Shown piece after piece: positions 1 to 5,130 of a stretch of 5,596 bases of DNA. The notes under the pieces were generated by a model. The model did no database searches. It saw nothing but the letters and a program-made list of their open reading frames with translations, and was not told where the DNA came from. The position numbers were made by a program, and so were the translations under genes. Within the stretch, counting starts at the first letter, position 1. Each line of letters begins with the position of its first letter. The DNA is from an uncultured Faecalibacterium sp. (GTDB lineage Bacteria; Bacillota; Clostridia; Oscillospirales; Ruminococcaceae), in contig CAAHET010000059.1 of the NCBI GenBank assembly GCA_900772565.1, forward strand, positions 1 through 5,596, in the 5' to 3' direction.

Positions 1-25
1 CGCAATGGCTTGAGGGTTGCGTTTG

Positions 26-1399
26 TTACACCGTTTTGGTATAACAACTCACAACCTCGCAATGCTTCGTCCTTGGAAACAGATCCACCGGCTGCACCTT
101 TTCAGCATGATATCCATTCTTCTCCAGCCATGCGGCGTCTCGGGCGGCAGTGGCGGGGTTGCAGCTGACATACACTACCCGGCGGGGAGCCATGCGCACC
201 ACAGCGGAGAGGGTGGCTTCATCGCAGCCCTTGCGGGGAGGGTCCAGCATTACGATGTCCGGGTGCAGGCCCTCGGCGGCCAGCTGGGTGGCAGCCTGCC
301 CTGCATCGGCGCAGAAAAAGCGGCTCTTGGCAGCCACGGCCTCGCCCATGCGGGCGGCGTTGGCCTTGGCGCTCTCGATAGCCTCCGGCACGATCTCCAC
401 GCCGATCAGCTCCCGGCATTGATCTGCCATGGAAAGGCCGATGGTGCCCATACCGCAGTAGAGATCCAGCAGCGTGTCGTCCGGGGTGAGCTGCGCGTAC
501 TGCACGGCAACCCCGTACAACCGCTCGGCGGCCAGCGTGTTGACCTGATAGAAGGACAGCGGCCCCAGACGCACCGGTACGCCGCAAAGGGTGTCCTCAA
601 TATAGCCCGGGCCGTACAGGATATGGTTCTCTCTGCCCAAAATGACGTTTGTATTTTGGGCGTTGACGTTGAGCAAAATGGTGCTGATGGCCGGGAATTG
701 CTCCCGCAGCGCAGTACAGAGCTGCTCTGCGTGGGGCAGCTTTGCACGGGTACATACCAGACACACCATGATCTGCCCGCTGTGCGCACCGCGCCGCAGG
801 AAGATGTGCCGCACCAGCCCTTTGCCGCTCTGCTCATCGTAGGGGCGGATGCCCTGCTGCGCAAAAAAGGCGCACAGCGCGTTACCGATCTCGTTCAGCA
901 CACCGGGCTGCAGCTTGCAGTCCGAGCAGGGGACGATGCGGTGGGTGCGCCCGGCGTAAAAGCCGATGCAGGGCACGCCGTTCTTGTCCACACCCACAGG
1001 GAACTGCACCTTGTTGCGGTAGCGGTCCACCTCTGGGGAGGGCAGAATGTCCAGCACCGGCACCTCCAGCCCGCCGATGCGGCGGAAGGCATCCAGCACG
1101 CTTTCCTGTTTGGCACGCAGTTCTGCGGCGTAGTCCAGCTGCCGCAGGCTGCATCCGCCGCAGGGGCCTGCCACCGGGCAGTCCACCGGAATGCGGTCCG
1201 GCGAGGGGGTGAGCAGCTCGTCTAGAATACCAAAGGCATACCGGCCGCAGTCCTTCACGATGCGCACCCGGGCTTCGTCCCCCGGGGCAGTGCCGGGCAC
1301 GAATACGGCCTCGCCATCGGCACTATGGGCAACGCCGCTGCCGTCGCTGGAAAGGCGTTCGATGCGCAGGGTCAGGATTTGGTTTTTCTGTAAAGGCAT
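26..1399 (-). CDS. rlmD: 23S rRNA (uracil-5-)-methyltransferase, TrmA/RlmD family
   Basis: This 457-residue enzyme should transfer a methyl group from S-adenosylmethionine to C5 of a uridine in 23S rRNA, in the cytoplasm. Residues 1-60 look like a TRAM RNA-binding domain. Cys74, Cys80 and Cys83 (CPVAGPCGGC), with Cys158 or Cys161, match the family's [4Fe-4S] ligands. FYQVN at 283-287 and DLYCGMGTIGL at 312-322 form the SAM site. LDPPRKGC at 385-392 is the family's DPPR motif. The nucleophile is Cys413 in YVSCNPAT and the probable general base is Glu448 in HCEVV. Length is normal and no key residue is missing. The ATG is preceded by AAGGAG (1405-1410) with a 5-base gap. The gene follows the AraC-type regulator after 27 bases and is probably read from the same transcript. 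Family assignment is firm. The exact target is not: in Bacillus one enzyme (RlmCD) methylates both U747 and U1939, so this could be bifunctional. Confidence 0.95.
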   Translation of the reverse strand: MPLQKNQILTLRIERLSSDGSGVAHSADGEAVFVPGTAPGDEARVRIVKDCGRYAFGILDELLTPSPDRIPVDCPVAGPCGGCSLRQLDYAAELRAKQESVLDAFRRIGGLEVPVLDILPSPEVDRYRNKVQFPVGVDKNGVPCIGFYAGRTHRIVPCSDCKLQPGVLNEIGNALCAFFAQQGIRPYDEQSGKGLVRHIFLRRGAHSGQIMVCLVCTRAKLPHAEQLCTALREQFPAISTILLNVNAQNTNVILGRENHILYGPGYIEDTLCGVPVRLGPLSFYQVNTLAAERLYGVAVQYAQLTPDDTLLDLYCGMGTIGLSMADQCRELIGVEIVPEAIESAKANAARMGEAVAAKSRFFCADAGQAATQLAAEGLHPDIVMLDPPRKGCDEATLSAVVRMAPRRVVYVSCNPATAARDAAWLEKNGYHAEKVQPVDLFPRTKHCEVVSCYTKTV

Positions 1400-1426
1400 G
1401 GTTTCTCCTTGTGTGGTTGGCTCAGG

Positions 1427-2287
1427 TTACAGTTGGGCAGGGCTTGCCGGGTCGGCGTCCTGCTGGGCGGCAAAATATTTGCTGGGCGGCACGCCCTTGG
1501 CGCGCTTGAACACCCGCGAGAAATAGAACTGGTCAAAGAAGCCTACCGACACCGCCACCTCTGCAATGGAAAGGTTGCCTGCGCGCAGCAGCTTGCAGGC
1601 CTCGTTGATGCGGTACTCGGTCAGGTAGTCGATGGGGCTCTTGCCCACGTTCAGCATGAACACCCGGTACAGGTGGCTGCGGGAAACCCCCACACTTTTG
1701 GCTACATCATCAATGGAGATGTCGTGGGAGTAGTTGAACTGGATGTACTTGATGGCGTTCAGCACATACTGGCTGGAGGAGGAGGCGGTGTGGGGCTTGC
1801 CTGCGCTGGTCTCTCGCATCAAAGCGGCGATGAACAGATACAGATACCCCACCATGGCGGCTTCGTCCTGCGGCTGCAATCCGCGGGAGGAGTAGATGTT
1901 GTTCAGGGCTGCCCGCATCCCGTCCGGGTCACTGGTGTGGTGCACGGGGGCATCGTCCGTAAAGGGCAGCTGCGCGGCCAGTTTGTGGGCACAGGCACCG
2001 TTAAAGCCAACCCAGCTGTACTCCCACGGCTGCTGCTCGTCGGCGGTATAGCGGATCAGCTGGCTGGGACGGGCGAAGAACAGATCGCCCTCGCTCACCT
2101 CCCAGGTGCGGCCGCCCACCTCAAAGATGCCCTTGCCGGATACCACCAGATGAATCAGGTAGTGGTCACGGATGCCGGGACCCCATGTCTGACCCGGAGC
2201 GCACCGCTCCAAGCCGCAGTTGAAGATGGACAATTCAATGTTGTTGGTGTAATTCTGCTTAAAGGATTGCTTATAAACGTCTGGCAT
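1427..2287 (-). CDS. AraC-family transcriptional regulator, cupin sensor plus double HTH
   Basis: A 286-residue DNA-binding regulator of sugar-responsive type. Residues about 15-105 form the cupin-like arm and ligand domain (DHYLIHLVVSGKGIFEVGG, then GDLFFARP). The C-terminal AraC domain holds two helix-turn-helix units: about 191-212 (SIDDVAKSVGVSRSHLYRVF) and about 240-262 (SIAEVAVSVGFFDQFYFSRVF), followed by the typical KGVPPSKY ending. The N-terminal run (CGLERCAPGQTWGPGIRDHY) recalls the MsmR/RafR activators of alpha-galactoside operons in Firmicutes; this is from memory of the family. The ATG has GGAGGT (2297-2302) nine bases upstream. It is divergent from the galactokinase gene across a 200-base promoter region, so it most likely senses a galactose-containing sugar and controls that gene, perhaps also itself. 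The ligand is not determined by the sequence. Confidence 0.92.
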   Translation of the reverse strand: MPDVYKQSFKQNYTNNIELSIFNCGLERCAPGQTWGPGIRDHYLIHLVVSGKGIFEVGGRTWEVSEGDLFFARPSQLIRYTADEQQPWEYSWVGFNGACAHKLAAQLPFTDDAPVHHTSDPDGMRAALNNIYSSRGLQPQDEAAMVGYLYLFIAALMRETSAGKPHTASSSSQYVLNAIKYIQFNYSHDISIDDVAKSVGVSRSHLYRVFMLNVGKSPIDYLTEYRINEACKLLRAGNLSIAEVAVSVGFFDQFYFSRVFKRAKGVPPSKYFAAQQDADPASPAQL

Positions 2288-2323
2288 GGCAGCTTTACCT
2301 CCGTCCTGTCACATTCTGCACCC

Positions 2324-2353
2324 AGTATACCATAGAACGCCCTGCAAATTCAA
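2324..2353 (-). promoter_or_regulatory. Predicted sigma-A promoter of the AraC-family gene
   Basis: Read on the minus strand, TTGAAT (2348-2353) lies 18 bases before TATACT (2324-2329). The -10 is extended by TGG (2330-2332). Transcription would start near 2317, giving a leader of about 30 bases with the ribosome binding site at 2297-2302. The -35 matches consensus at 4 of 6 positions and the -10 at 5 of 6; the extended -10 compensates. Confidence 0.6.
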
Positions 2354-2413
2354 CAAAAGTACATCTTATTCTTTGCGCCTGACGCCGAAATTTGGATTTT
2401 TGGGTCAAATAAA

Positions 2414-2442
2414 TTGAAAAAAAGCCCGAAATGCATTACAAT
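2414..2442 (+). promoter_or_regulatory. Predicted sigma-A promoter of the galactokinase gene
   Basis: TTGAAA (2414-2419) and TACAAT (2437-2442) are separated by exactly 17 bases; each hexamer matches consensus at 5 of 6 positions. The predicted start is near 2449, leaving a leader of about 39 bases. The upstream in-frame ATG at 2431 lies inside this promoter and cannot be the translation start, which supports the start at 2488. The bases just upstream of the -35 (2388-2413) are AT-rich with repeated TTTGG, a position where an AraC-type activator could bind. Confidence 0.7.
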
Positions 2443-2454
2443 AGGCAAAAAGAG

Positions 2455-2471
2455 CAGAATCGTTCATTCTG
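2455..2471 (+). promoter_or_regulatory. Inverted repeat in the galactokinase leader, possible operator
   Basis: CAGAAT (2455-2460) and ATTCTG (2466-2471) form a perfect 6-base inverted repeat around CGTTC, just after the predicted transcription start and overlapping the beginning of the purine-rich ribosome binding site. It could be an operator or an RNA hairpin near the ribosome binding site. The heptamer GCAGAAT (2454-2460) recurs on the minus strand at 2313-2319, at the predicted start of the divergent araC-type transcript. No binding protein is proven. Confidence 0.35.
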
Positions 2472-2487
2472 GAGGGGAGGAGCTGTC

Positions 2488-3780
2488 ATGGCCACCAGTG
2501 CACAACTCAGAAAACAGATCCTGCAGGGCAGCTGGGACGCCGCACTTGCTGCACTTTACGGGGCAGACCCGGCGGTGCTGCAACGGCAGCGCGGGCGTTA
2601 CGCGGCTGCGCTGGAGCAGTTCGAGCTGTATTTCGGCCCCGGACGGCAGGTGCAGGTGTACTCTGCACCCGGGCGGGCAGAGCTGGGCGGTAACCACACG
2701 GACCATCAGGGCGGCTACGGCCTTGCGGCGGCGGTCACGCTGGATCTGGTGGCAGTGGCAGCCCGTAATACGGACGGCTATGTGCGGGTCAAGTCCCGGG
2801 GGTTCAACAAGCTGGATGTCATTGATCTTGCCACCGCAGAGCCGCAGGCAGGGGAGAGCACCCACTCGGCCAGTCTGATCCGTGGCATTGCCGAGGGTTT
2901 CCGCGCGGTGGGAAAGCAGATCGGCGGCTTTGATGCCTATACCGCCAGCGATGTGCTGCGCGGCTCCGGGCTGTCCAGCTCGGCGGCATTTGAGATGGGC
3001 ATGGCGTCCATCTGGAACGAGGAATACAGCACCGGGCTGACCCCGGCGGAGCTGGCTGGCATCTGCCAGTATGCGGAAAACACCTATTTCGGCAAGCCCA
3101 GCGGCCTGCTGGATCAGCTGACCAGTGCGGTGGGCGGTATTATTTTTGCAGATTTTGCCGATCCGCGTGCCCCAAAGATCGAAAAGCTCCATGCGGACGG
3201 TCTGCTGCCGGAGGGGATGTTCCTTTGCGTCACCGATACCCGGGGCAGCCACAGCGAGTTGACCGGCGAGTTTGCAGCCATCCGGCAGGAGATGGAGCAG
3301 GTAGCCGCCTGCTTCGGCAAGCCGCTGCTGGGGCAGGTGGAGGAAAGTGCGTTCTGGGCGGCGCTGCCTGCCCTGCGCAGCCGCTGCGGAGATCGTGCGG
3401 TGCTGCGGGCAATCCATTATTTTGAAGAGAATGTCCGCACACTGGCACAGCGGGATGCGCTTTATGCAAAGCAGTTCCCAGTGTTTGCAAAGCTGGTGAA
3501 GCAGAGCGGACAGGCTTCCTTTGCACTGTGCCAGAATGTGTATTGTACAGCGGATGTGCGGCATCAGGGGTTGTCGGTGGCATTGGCCTTGAGTCAGAGC
3601 ATTTTGCAGGGCAGCGAGGGCGCATGGAGGATGCAGGGCGGCGGCTTTGCTGGCACTATCCAAGCCTATGTACCCGGGCGGCTGCTCGGGCGGTACCATA
3701 CAGCTATTGAGCGGGTGTTCGGGCAGGGCAGCTGCTATGTGCTGCGTTTACGGGAGCAGGGTGCGGTTCGGGTGATCTGA
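2488..3780 (+). CDS. galK: Galactokinase-family GHMP kinase
   Basis: A 430-residue cytoplasmic sugar kinase, expected to phosphorylate galactose at C1 with ATP, the first committed step of the Leloir pathway. The galactokinase signature is at 61-76 (PGRAELGGNHTDHQGG), with Arg63 as the conserved signature arginine. The GHMP ATP-binding loop is at 157-168 (LRGSGLSSSAAF). The probable catalytic base is Asp209 in SGLLDQLTSAVGG. The C-terminal GHMP motif is at 381-396 (RMQGGGFAGTIQAYVP). Length is slightly above the usual 390 or so residues because of an extended N-terminus. The ATG at 2488 is chosen because AGGAG (2478-2482) lies 5 bases upstream; an earlier in-frame ATG at 2431 falls in the promoter. 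The canonical IGEHTDY is GGNHTDH here, replacing a sugar-contacting Glu with Asn69, so the substrate could differ from plain galactose. It is a single-gene transcript: a terminator follows at once and no galT or galE adjoins it. Confidence 0.88.
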   Translation: MATSAQLRKQILQGSWDAALAALYGADPAVLQRQRGRYAAALEQFELYFGPGRQVQVYSAPGRAELGGNHTDHQGGYGLAAAVTLDLVAVAARNTDGYVRVKSRGFNKLDVIDLATAEPQAGESTHSASLIRGIAEGFRAVGKQIGGFDAYTASDVLRGSGLSSSAAFEMGMASIWNEEYSTGLTPAELAGICQYAENTYFGKPSGLLDQLTSAVGGIIFADFADPRAPKIEKLHADGLLPEGMFLCVTDTRGSHSELTGEFAAIRQEMEQVAACFGKPLLGQVEESAFWAALPALRSRCGDRAVLRAIHYFEENVRTLAQRDALYAKQFPVFAKLVKQSGQASFALCQNVYCTADVRHQGLSVALALSQSILQGSEGAWRMQGGGFAGTIQAYVPGRLLGRYHTAIERVFGQGSCYVLRLREQGAVRVI

Positions 3781-3790
3781 ACATAAAAAT

Positions 3791-3832
3791 AAGCCGTGCA
3801 TGGCCGGAATGTTCCGGGATGCACGGCTTTTT
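3791..3832. terminator. Bidirectional intrinsic terminator between convergent genes
   Basis: AAGCCGTGCAT (3791-3801) pairs perfectly over 11 bases with ATGCACGGCTT (3819-3829). The loop holds a second palindrome, CCGGAA (3804-3809) with TTCCGG (3812-3817), which extends the stem. Five T residues (3828-3832) follow for the plus strand. Read on the minus strand the hairpin is followed by TTATTTTTATG, so it can end both the galactokinase transcript (stop at 3780) and the minus-strand small-protein transcript (stop at 3839). Confidence 0.9.
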
Positions 3833-3838
3833 CATGAC

Positions 3839-4201
3839 TTATTGCTGTAAGGAAAAGGGCTGTGGGAGAGAGTTGGTGACTGGCTGGGTGTTTCGCTGCT
3901 GAGCATTGTCCAGATACTGGACAGCAGTGGTAGTAGTCTCGCGGGTCACACCAATCAAACGAGTAAGCTGCTGATAAAGCTTAATGCCAGTTTGTATGCC
4001 CAGCTTGATCATGCGGAAAAGCAGCATGGGAACAAAGGTGAAGGAAAACGAGAGCAGTCCACCTTCCCAGAAGAAATCACCGAAGTGCAGGTTATCAAAA
4101 AAGCTGCCAACGGCATCACCAAATTCGCTGCCGCCAAAGGTAGTGCTCTGCTCTTCGGGAGAAAGCGCTGCATAGGAAGAAGGCAGCTGAAGTTTTTTCA
4201 T
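3839..4201 (-). CDS. Small protein with double-glycine leader (candidate secreted peptide A)
   Basis: A 120-residue protein not recognised as a named family. Its N-terminus looks like a double-glycine export leader: residues 4-24 contain LQLPSSYAALSPEE and end in Gly23-Gly24. This matches the leader of the upstream neighbour at 13 of 21 positions. Such leaders are normally cut after GG by the C39 peptidase domain of PCAT-type ABC exporters, which would leave a 96-residue core. The core starts SEFGDAVGSFFDNL (GxxxG at Gly28-Gly32), has a hydrophobic stretch at about 46-63 (WEGGLLSFSFTFVPMLLF), then a basic amphipathic stretch to about 87, and a polar Q/N/T-rich tail. It has no cysteine. ATG at 4201 is preferred: AAAGGAG (4213-4219) lies 11 bases upstream, whereas the GTG at 4213 overlaps that site. 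It could be a bacteriocin-like component or another secreted factor; no function is shown. Confidence 0.82.
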   Translation of the reverse strand: MKKLQLPSSYAALSPEEQSTTFGGSEFGDAVGSFFDNLHFGDFFWEGGLLSFSFTFVPMLLFRMIKLGIQTGIKLYQQLTRLIGVTRETTTTAVQYLDNAQQRNTQPVTNSLPQPFSLQQ

Positions 4202-4227
4202 AGAAAAGGACACTCCTTTCCGGAACG

Positions 4228-4236
4228 ATTATCGCA
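4228..4236 (-). promoter_or_regulatory. Possible extended -10 promoter for small protein A
   Basis: On the minus strand TGC plus GATAAT (4228-4233) gives an extended -10 close to consensus, about 27 bases before the ATG at 4201. The only -35-like hexamer, TTGATA, lies 20 bases upstream, which is too far for a standard promoter. If active, the leader would be very short. Read-through from the upstream gene is an equally good explanation for expression. Confidence 0.3.
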
Positions 4237-4279
4237 TTTCTTTAAATAGTGCCTATCAAAACGGCATATTTGCGATATA

Positions 4280-4319
4280 CAGTTTGCGGATGTTGTTTGG
4301 GCATTAAAAATGCAAACTG
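4280..4319 (-). repeat. Inverted repeat between the two small-protein genes
   Basis: CAGTTTGC (4280-4287) and GCAAACTG (4312-4319) form an 8-base perfect inverted repeat about 11 bases after the stop of the upstream gene. A smaller repeat, GCAT (4301-4304) with ATGC (4310-4313), partly overlaps it. No clean T-run follows on the minus strand, so it is not a convincing terminator. It may be an attenuating or transcript-stabilising hairpin between two genes of one operon. Confidence 0.4.
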
Positions 4320-4329
4320 CTATAAAAAC

Positions 4330-4797
4330 TTAGCACAATGCTACTAATGTAGGCAGACCGTTCTGCTGCTCGGCTTCCTGAGAAGCATTCTTGTTGGCCT
4401 GATACTCGTCAAAGGTATTCTTGAAGGCGATTACAAGGTTTTTGACGGAGAGATAGATGCTGCGTGCCTGACAATAGGCATAATAACCGCCCAGACCGGC
4501 CAGACCGATCGTGGCGACCTTGCTCCATGGGTTCAGCCTGCCCCAGTAGTGCCCCACGGCATCACCAACGCCTAAACCATCGTTCAGGGCATTCTGCATA
4601 CCGGAGACTGCGCCTTGGAACGCATAACGCCCCATCACACCCAGCAGATTTACCGTAACGGTCAAGCCAAAGGCCATGACCTGCTGCGGGGTAATGTTGA
4701 TGGAAAAGGCACCGCCCTCGGTATAGGTCATCTCCTCGGCAGAGAGCACAGCGTAACCGGCAGGCAGCTGCAGAGGGTGCTGATATGTATGATCCAT
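4330..4797 (-). CDS. Small protein with double-glycine leader (candidate secreted peptide B)
   Basis: A 155-residue protein not recognised as a named family. Residues 9-29 form a leader containing LQLPAGYAVLSAEEM and ending in Gly28-Gly29, clearly related to that of the next gene downstream. Cleavage after GG would leave 126 residues. The core has a hydrophobic segment at about 40-60 (VMAFGLTVTVNLLGVMGRYAF), a Gly-rich link with overlapping GxxxG motifs (GLGVGDAVG, 74-82), a second hydrophobic stretch at about 94-125 (VATIGLAGLGGYYAY onward), and a charged Q/N-rich tail. Two cysteines, Cys109 and the C-terminal Cys155, could pair. ATG at 4797 is chosen because GAAAGGAG (4807-4814) lies nine bases upstream; the longer reading from 4884 begins inside the promoter. 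A strong promoter lies at 4856-4884, and the neighbouring small gene starts 128 bases downstream. Export by a C39-peptidase ABC transporter is inferred from the leader; no exporter is in the window. Confidence 0.85.
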   Translation of the reverse strand: MDHTYQHPLQLPAGYAVLSAEEMTYTEGGAFSINITPQQVMAFGLTVTVNLLGVMGRYAFQGAVSGMQNALNDGLGVGDAVGHYWGRLNPWSKVATIGLAGLGGYYAYCQARSIYLSVKNLVIAFKNTFDEYQANKNASQEAEQQNGLPTLVALC

Positions 4798-4821
4798 GAT
4801 GGAAAACTCCTTTCGCATACA

Positions 4822-4842
4822 GAACTTCCCAAGGGGCAGTTC
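4822..4842 (-). promoter_or_regulatory. Hairpin in the 5' leader of small protein B
   Basis: On the minus strand the arms GAACTGCCC and GGGAAGTTC pair at 8 of 9 positions around a CTT loop. The element lies between the predicted transcription start (about 4849) and the ribosome binding site (4807-4814). It could be a protein operator or an RNA structure affecting translation. There is no T-run after it, so it is not a terminator. Confidence 0.45.
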
Positions 4843-4855
4843 ATCTAGTAACTGA

Positions 4856-4884
4856 ATTGTAGCATATCTGCACAAAAATGACAA
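4856..4884 (-). promoter_or_regulatory. Strong predicted promoter (P2) of the double-glycine gene pair
   Basis: On the minus strand TTGTCA (4879-4884) is followed after exactly 17 bases by TACAAT (4856-4861), with the extended -10 element TGC (4862-4864). Both hexamers match consensus at 5 of 6 positions. Transcription would begin near 4849, about 52 bases before the ATG at 4797. Confidence 0.72.
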
Positions 4885-4937
4885 GAGAGCGCGGGTTTAA
4901 AAATCATGATACATTTGTGAACATATTGTGACAAAAT

Positions 4938-4967
4938 ATTATAAAAAATACTGTGGTGCGCTGTAAA
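4938..4967 (-). promoter_or_regulatory. Second upstream promoter (P1) of the double-glycine gene pair
   Basis: On the minus strand TTTACA (4962-4967) lies 18 bases before a perfect TATAAT (4938-4943), in AT-rich DNA. It would start near 4931 and read through P2 into the small-protein genes, giving tandem promoters. Between 4915 and 4931 there are two copies of TTGTGA (plus strand) 11 bases apart, a possible binding site downstream of P1 and upstream of P2. The rest of the 4798-5130 interval shows no credible gene. Confidence 0.55.
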
Positions 4968-5044
4968 TTGAAAAATCGACAGCTTTTTCACGGCGAAAAA
5001 ATGTTGTGACGAAAGCGATGCTGCAAATAAAAATGTATGCAACA

Positions 5045-5105
5045 AAGGCATCTGCTTATCCCTGCTGCACTGCGCAAAACGCAGCAACGGGATAGCAGAT
5101 GCCTT
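5045..5105 (-). terminator. Long hairpin downstream of malQ, probable terminator
   Basis: AAGGCATCTGCT (5045-5056) pairs with AGCAGATGCCTT (5094-5105). The stem continues with TATCCC (5057-5062) and GGGATA (5089-5094) across one bulged base. An inner stem forms from TGCTGC (5063-5068) and GCAGCA (5081-5086). It starts about 25 bases after the malQ stop on the minus strand. The following minus-strand sequence is T-rich but broken (CCTTTGTTGCATACATTTTT), so termination is likely but less clear-cut than at 3791-3832. Confidence 0.65.
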
Positions 5106-5130
5106 GTGGTTTCAGGAAAGGAAAAGTTGA

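Noticed and set aside
1..25. Possible hairpin after the methyltransferase stop (CGCAA at 1-5 with TTGCG at 17-21)
   Set aside because: Only five clean base pairs are visible and the T-run needed for a minus-strand terminator would lie outside the window.
17..1225. Long plus-strand open frame of 402 codons opposite the methyltransferase
   Set aside because: It lies antisense to a gene with all family motifs intact. Its translation is rich in His, Gln, Gly and Ala with no domain, which is typical of a GC-rich shadow frame.
1409..2335. Plus-strand open frame of 308 codons opposite the AraC-type gene
   Set aside because: Antisense to a clear AraC-family gene, with no recognisable domain; it also runs into the divergent promoter region.
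2464..3699. Minus-strand open frame of 411 codons opposite galK
   Set aside because: Shadow of the galactokinase gene; the translation has no motif.
3839..4797. Reading the two small genes as ordinary membrane proteins or holins
   Set aside because: The hydrophobic stretches allow it, but the shared N-terminal GG leader over divergent cores is better explained by processed precursors. It remains an alternative if no exporter exists.
4845..5087. Minus-strand open frame of 80 codons between malQ and the small-protein genes
   Set aside because: It begins inside the malQ terminator hairpin and runs through both predicted promoters; no good ribosome binding site and no recognisable protein features.
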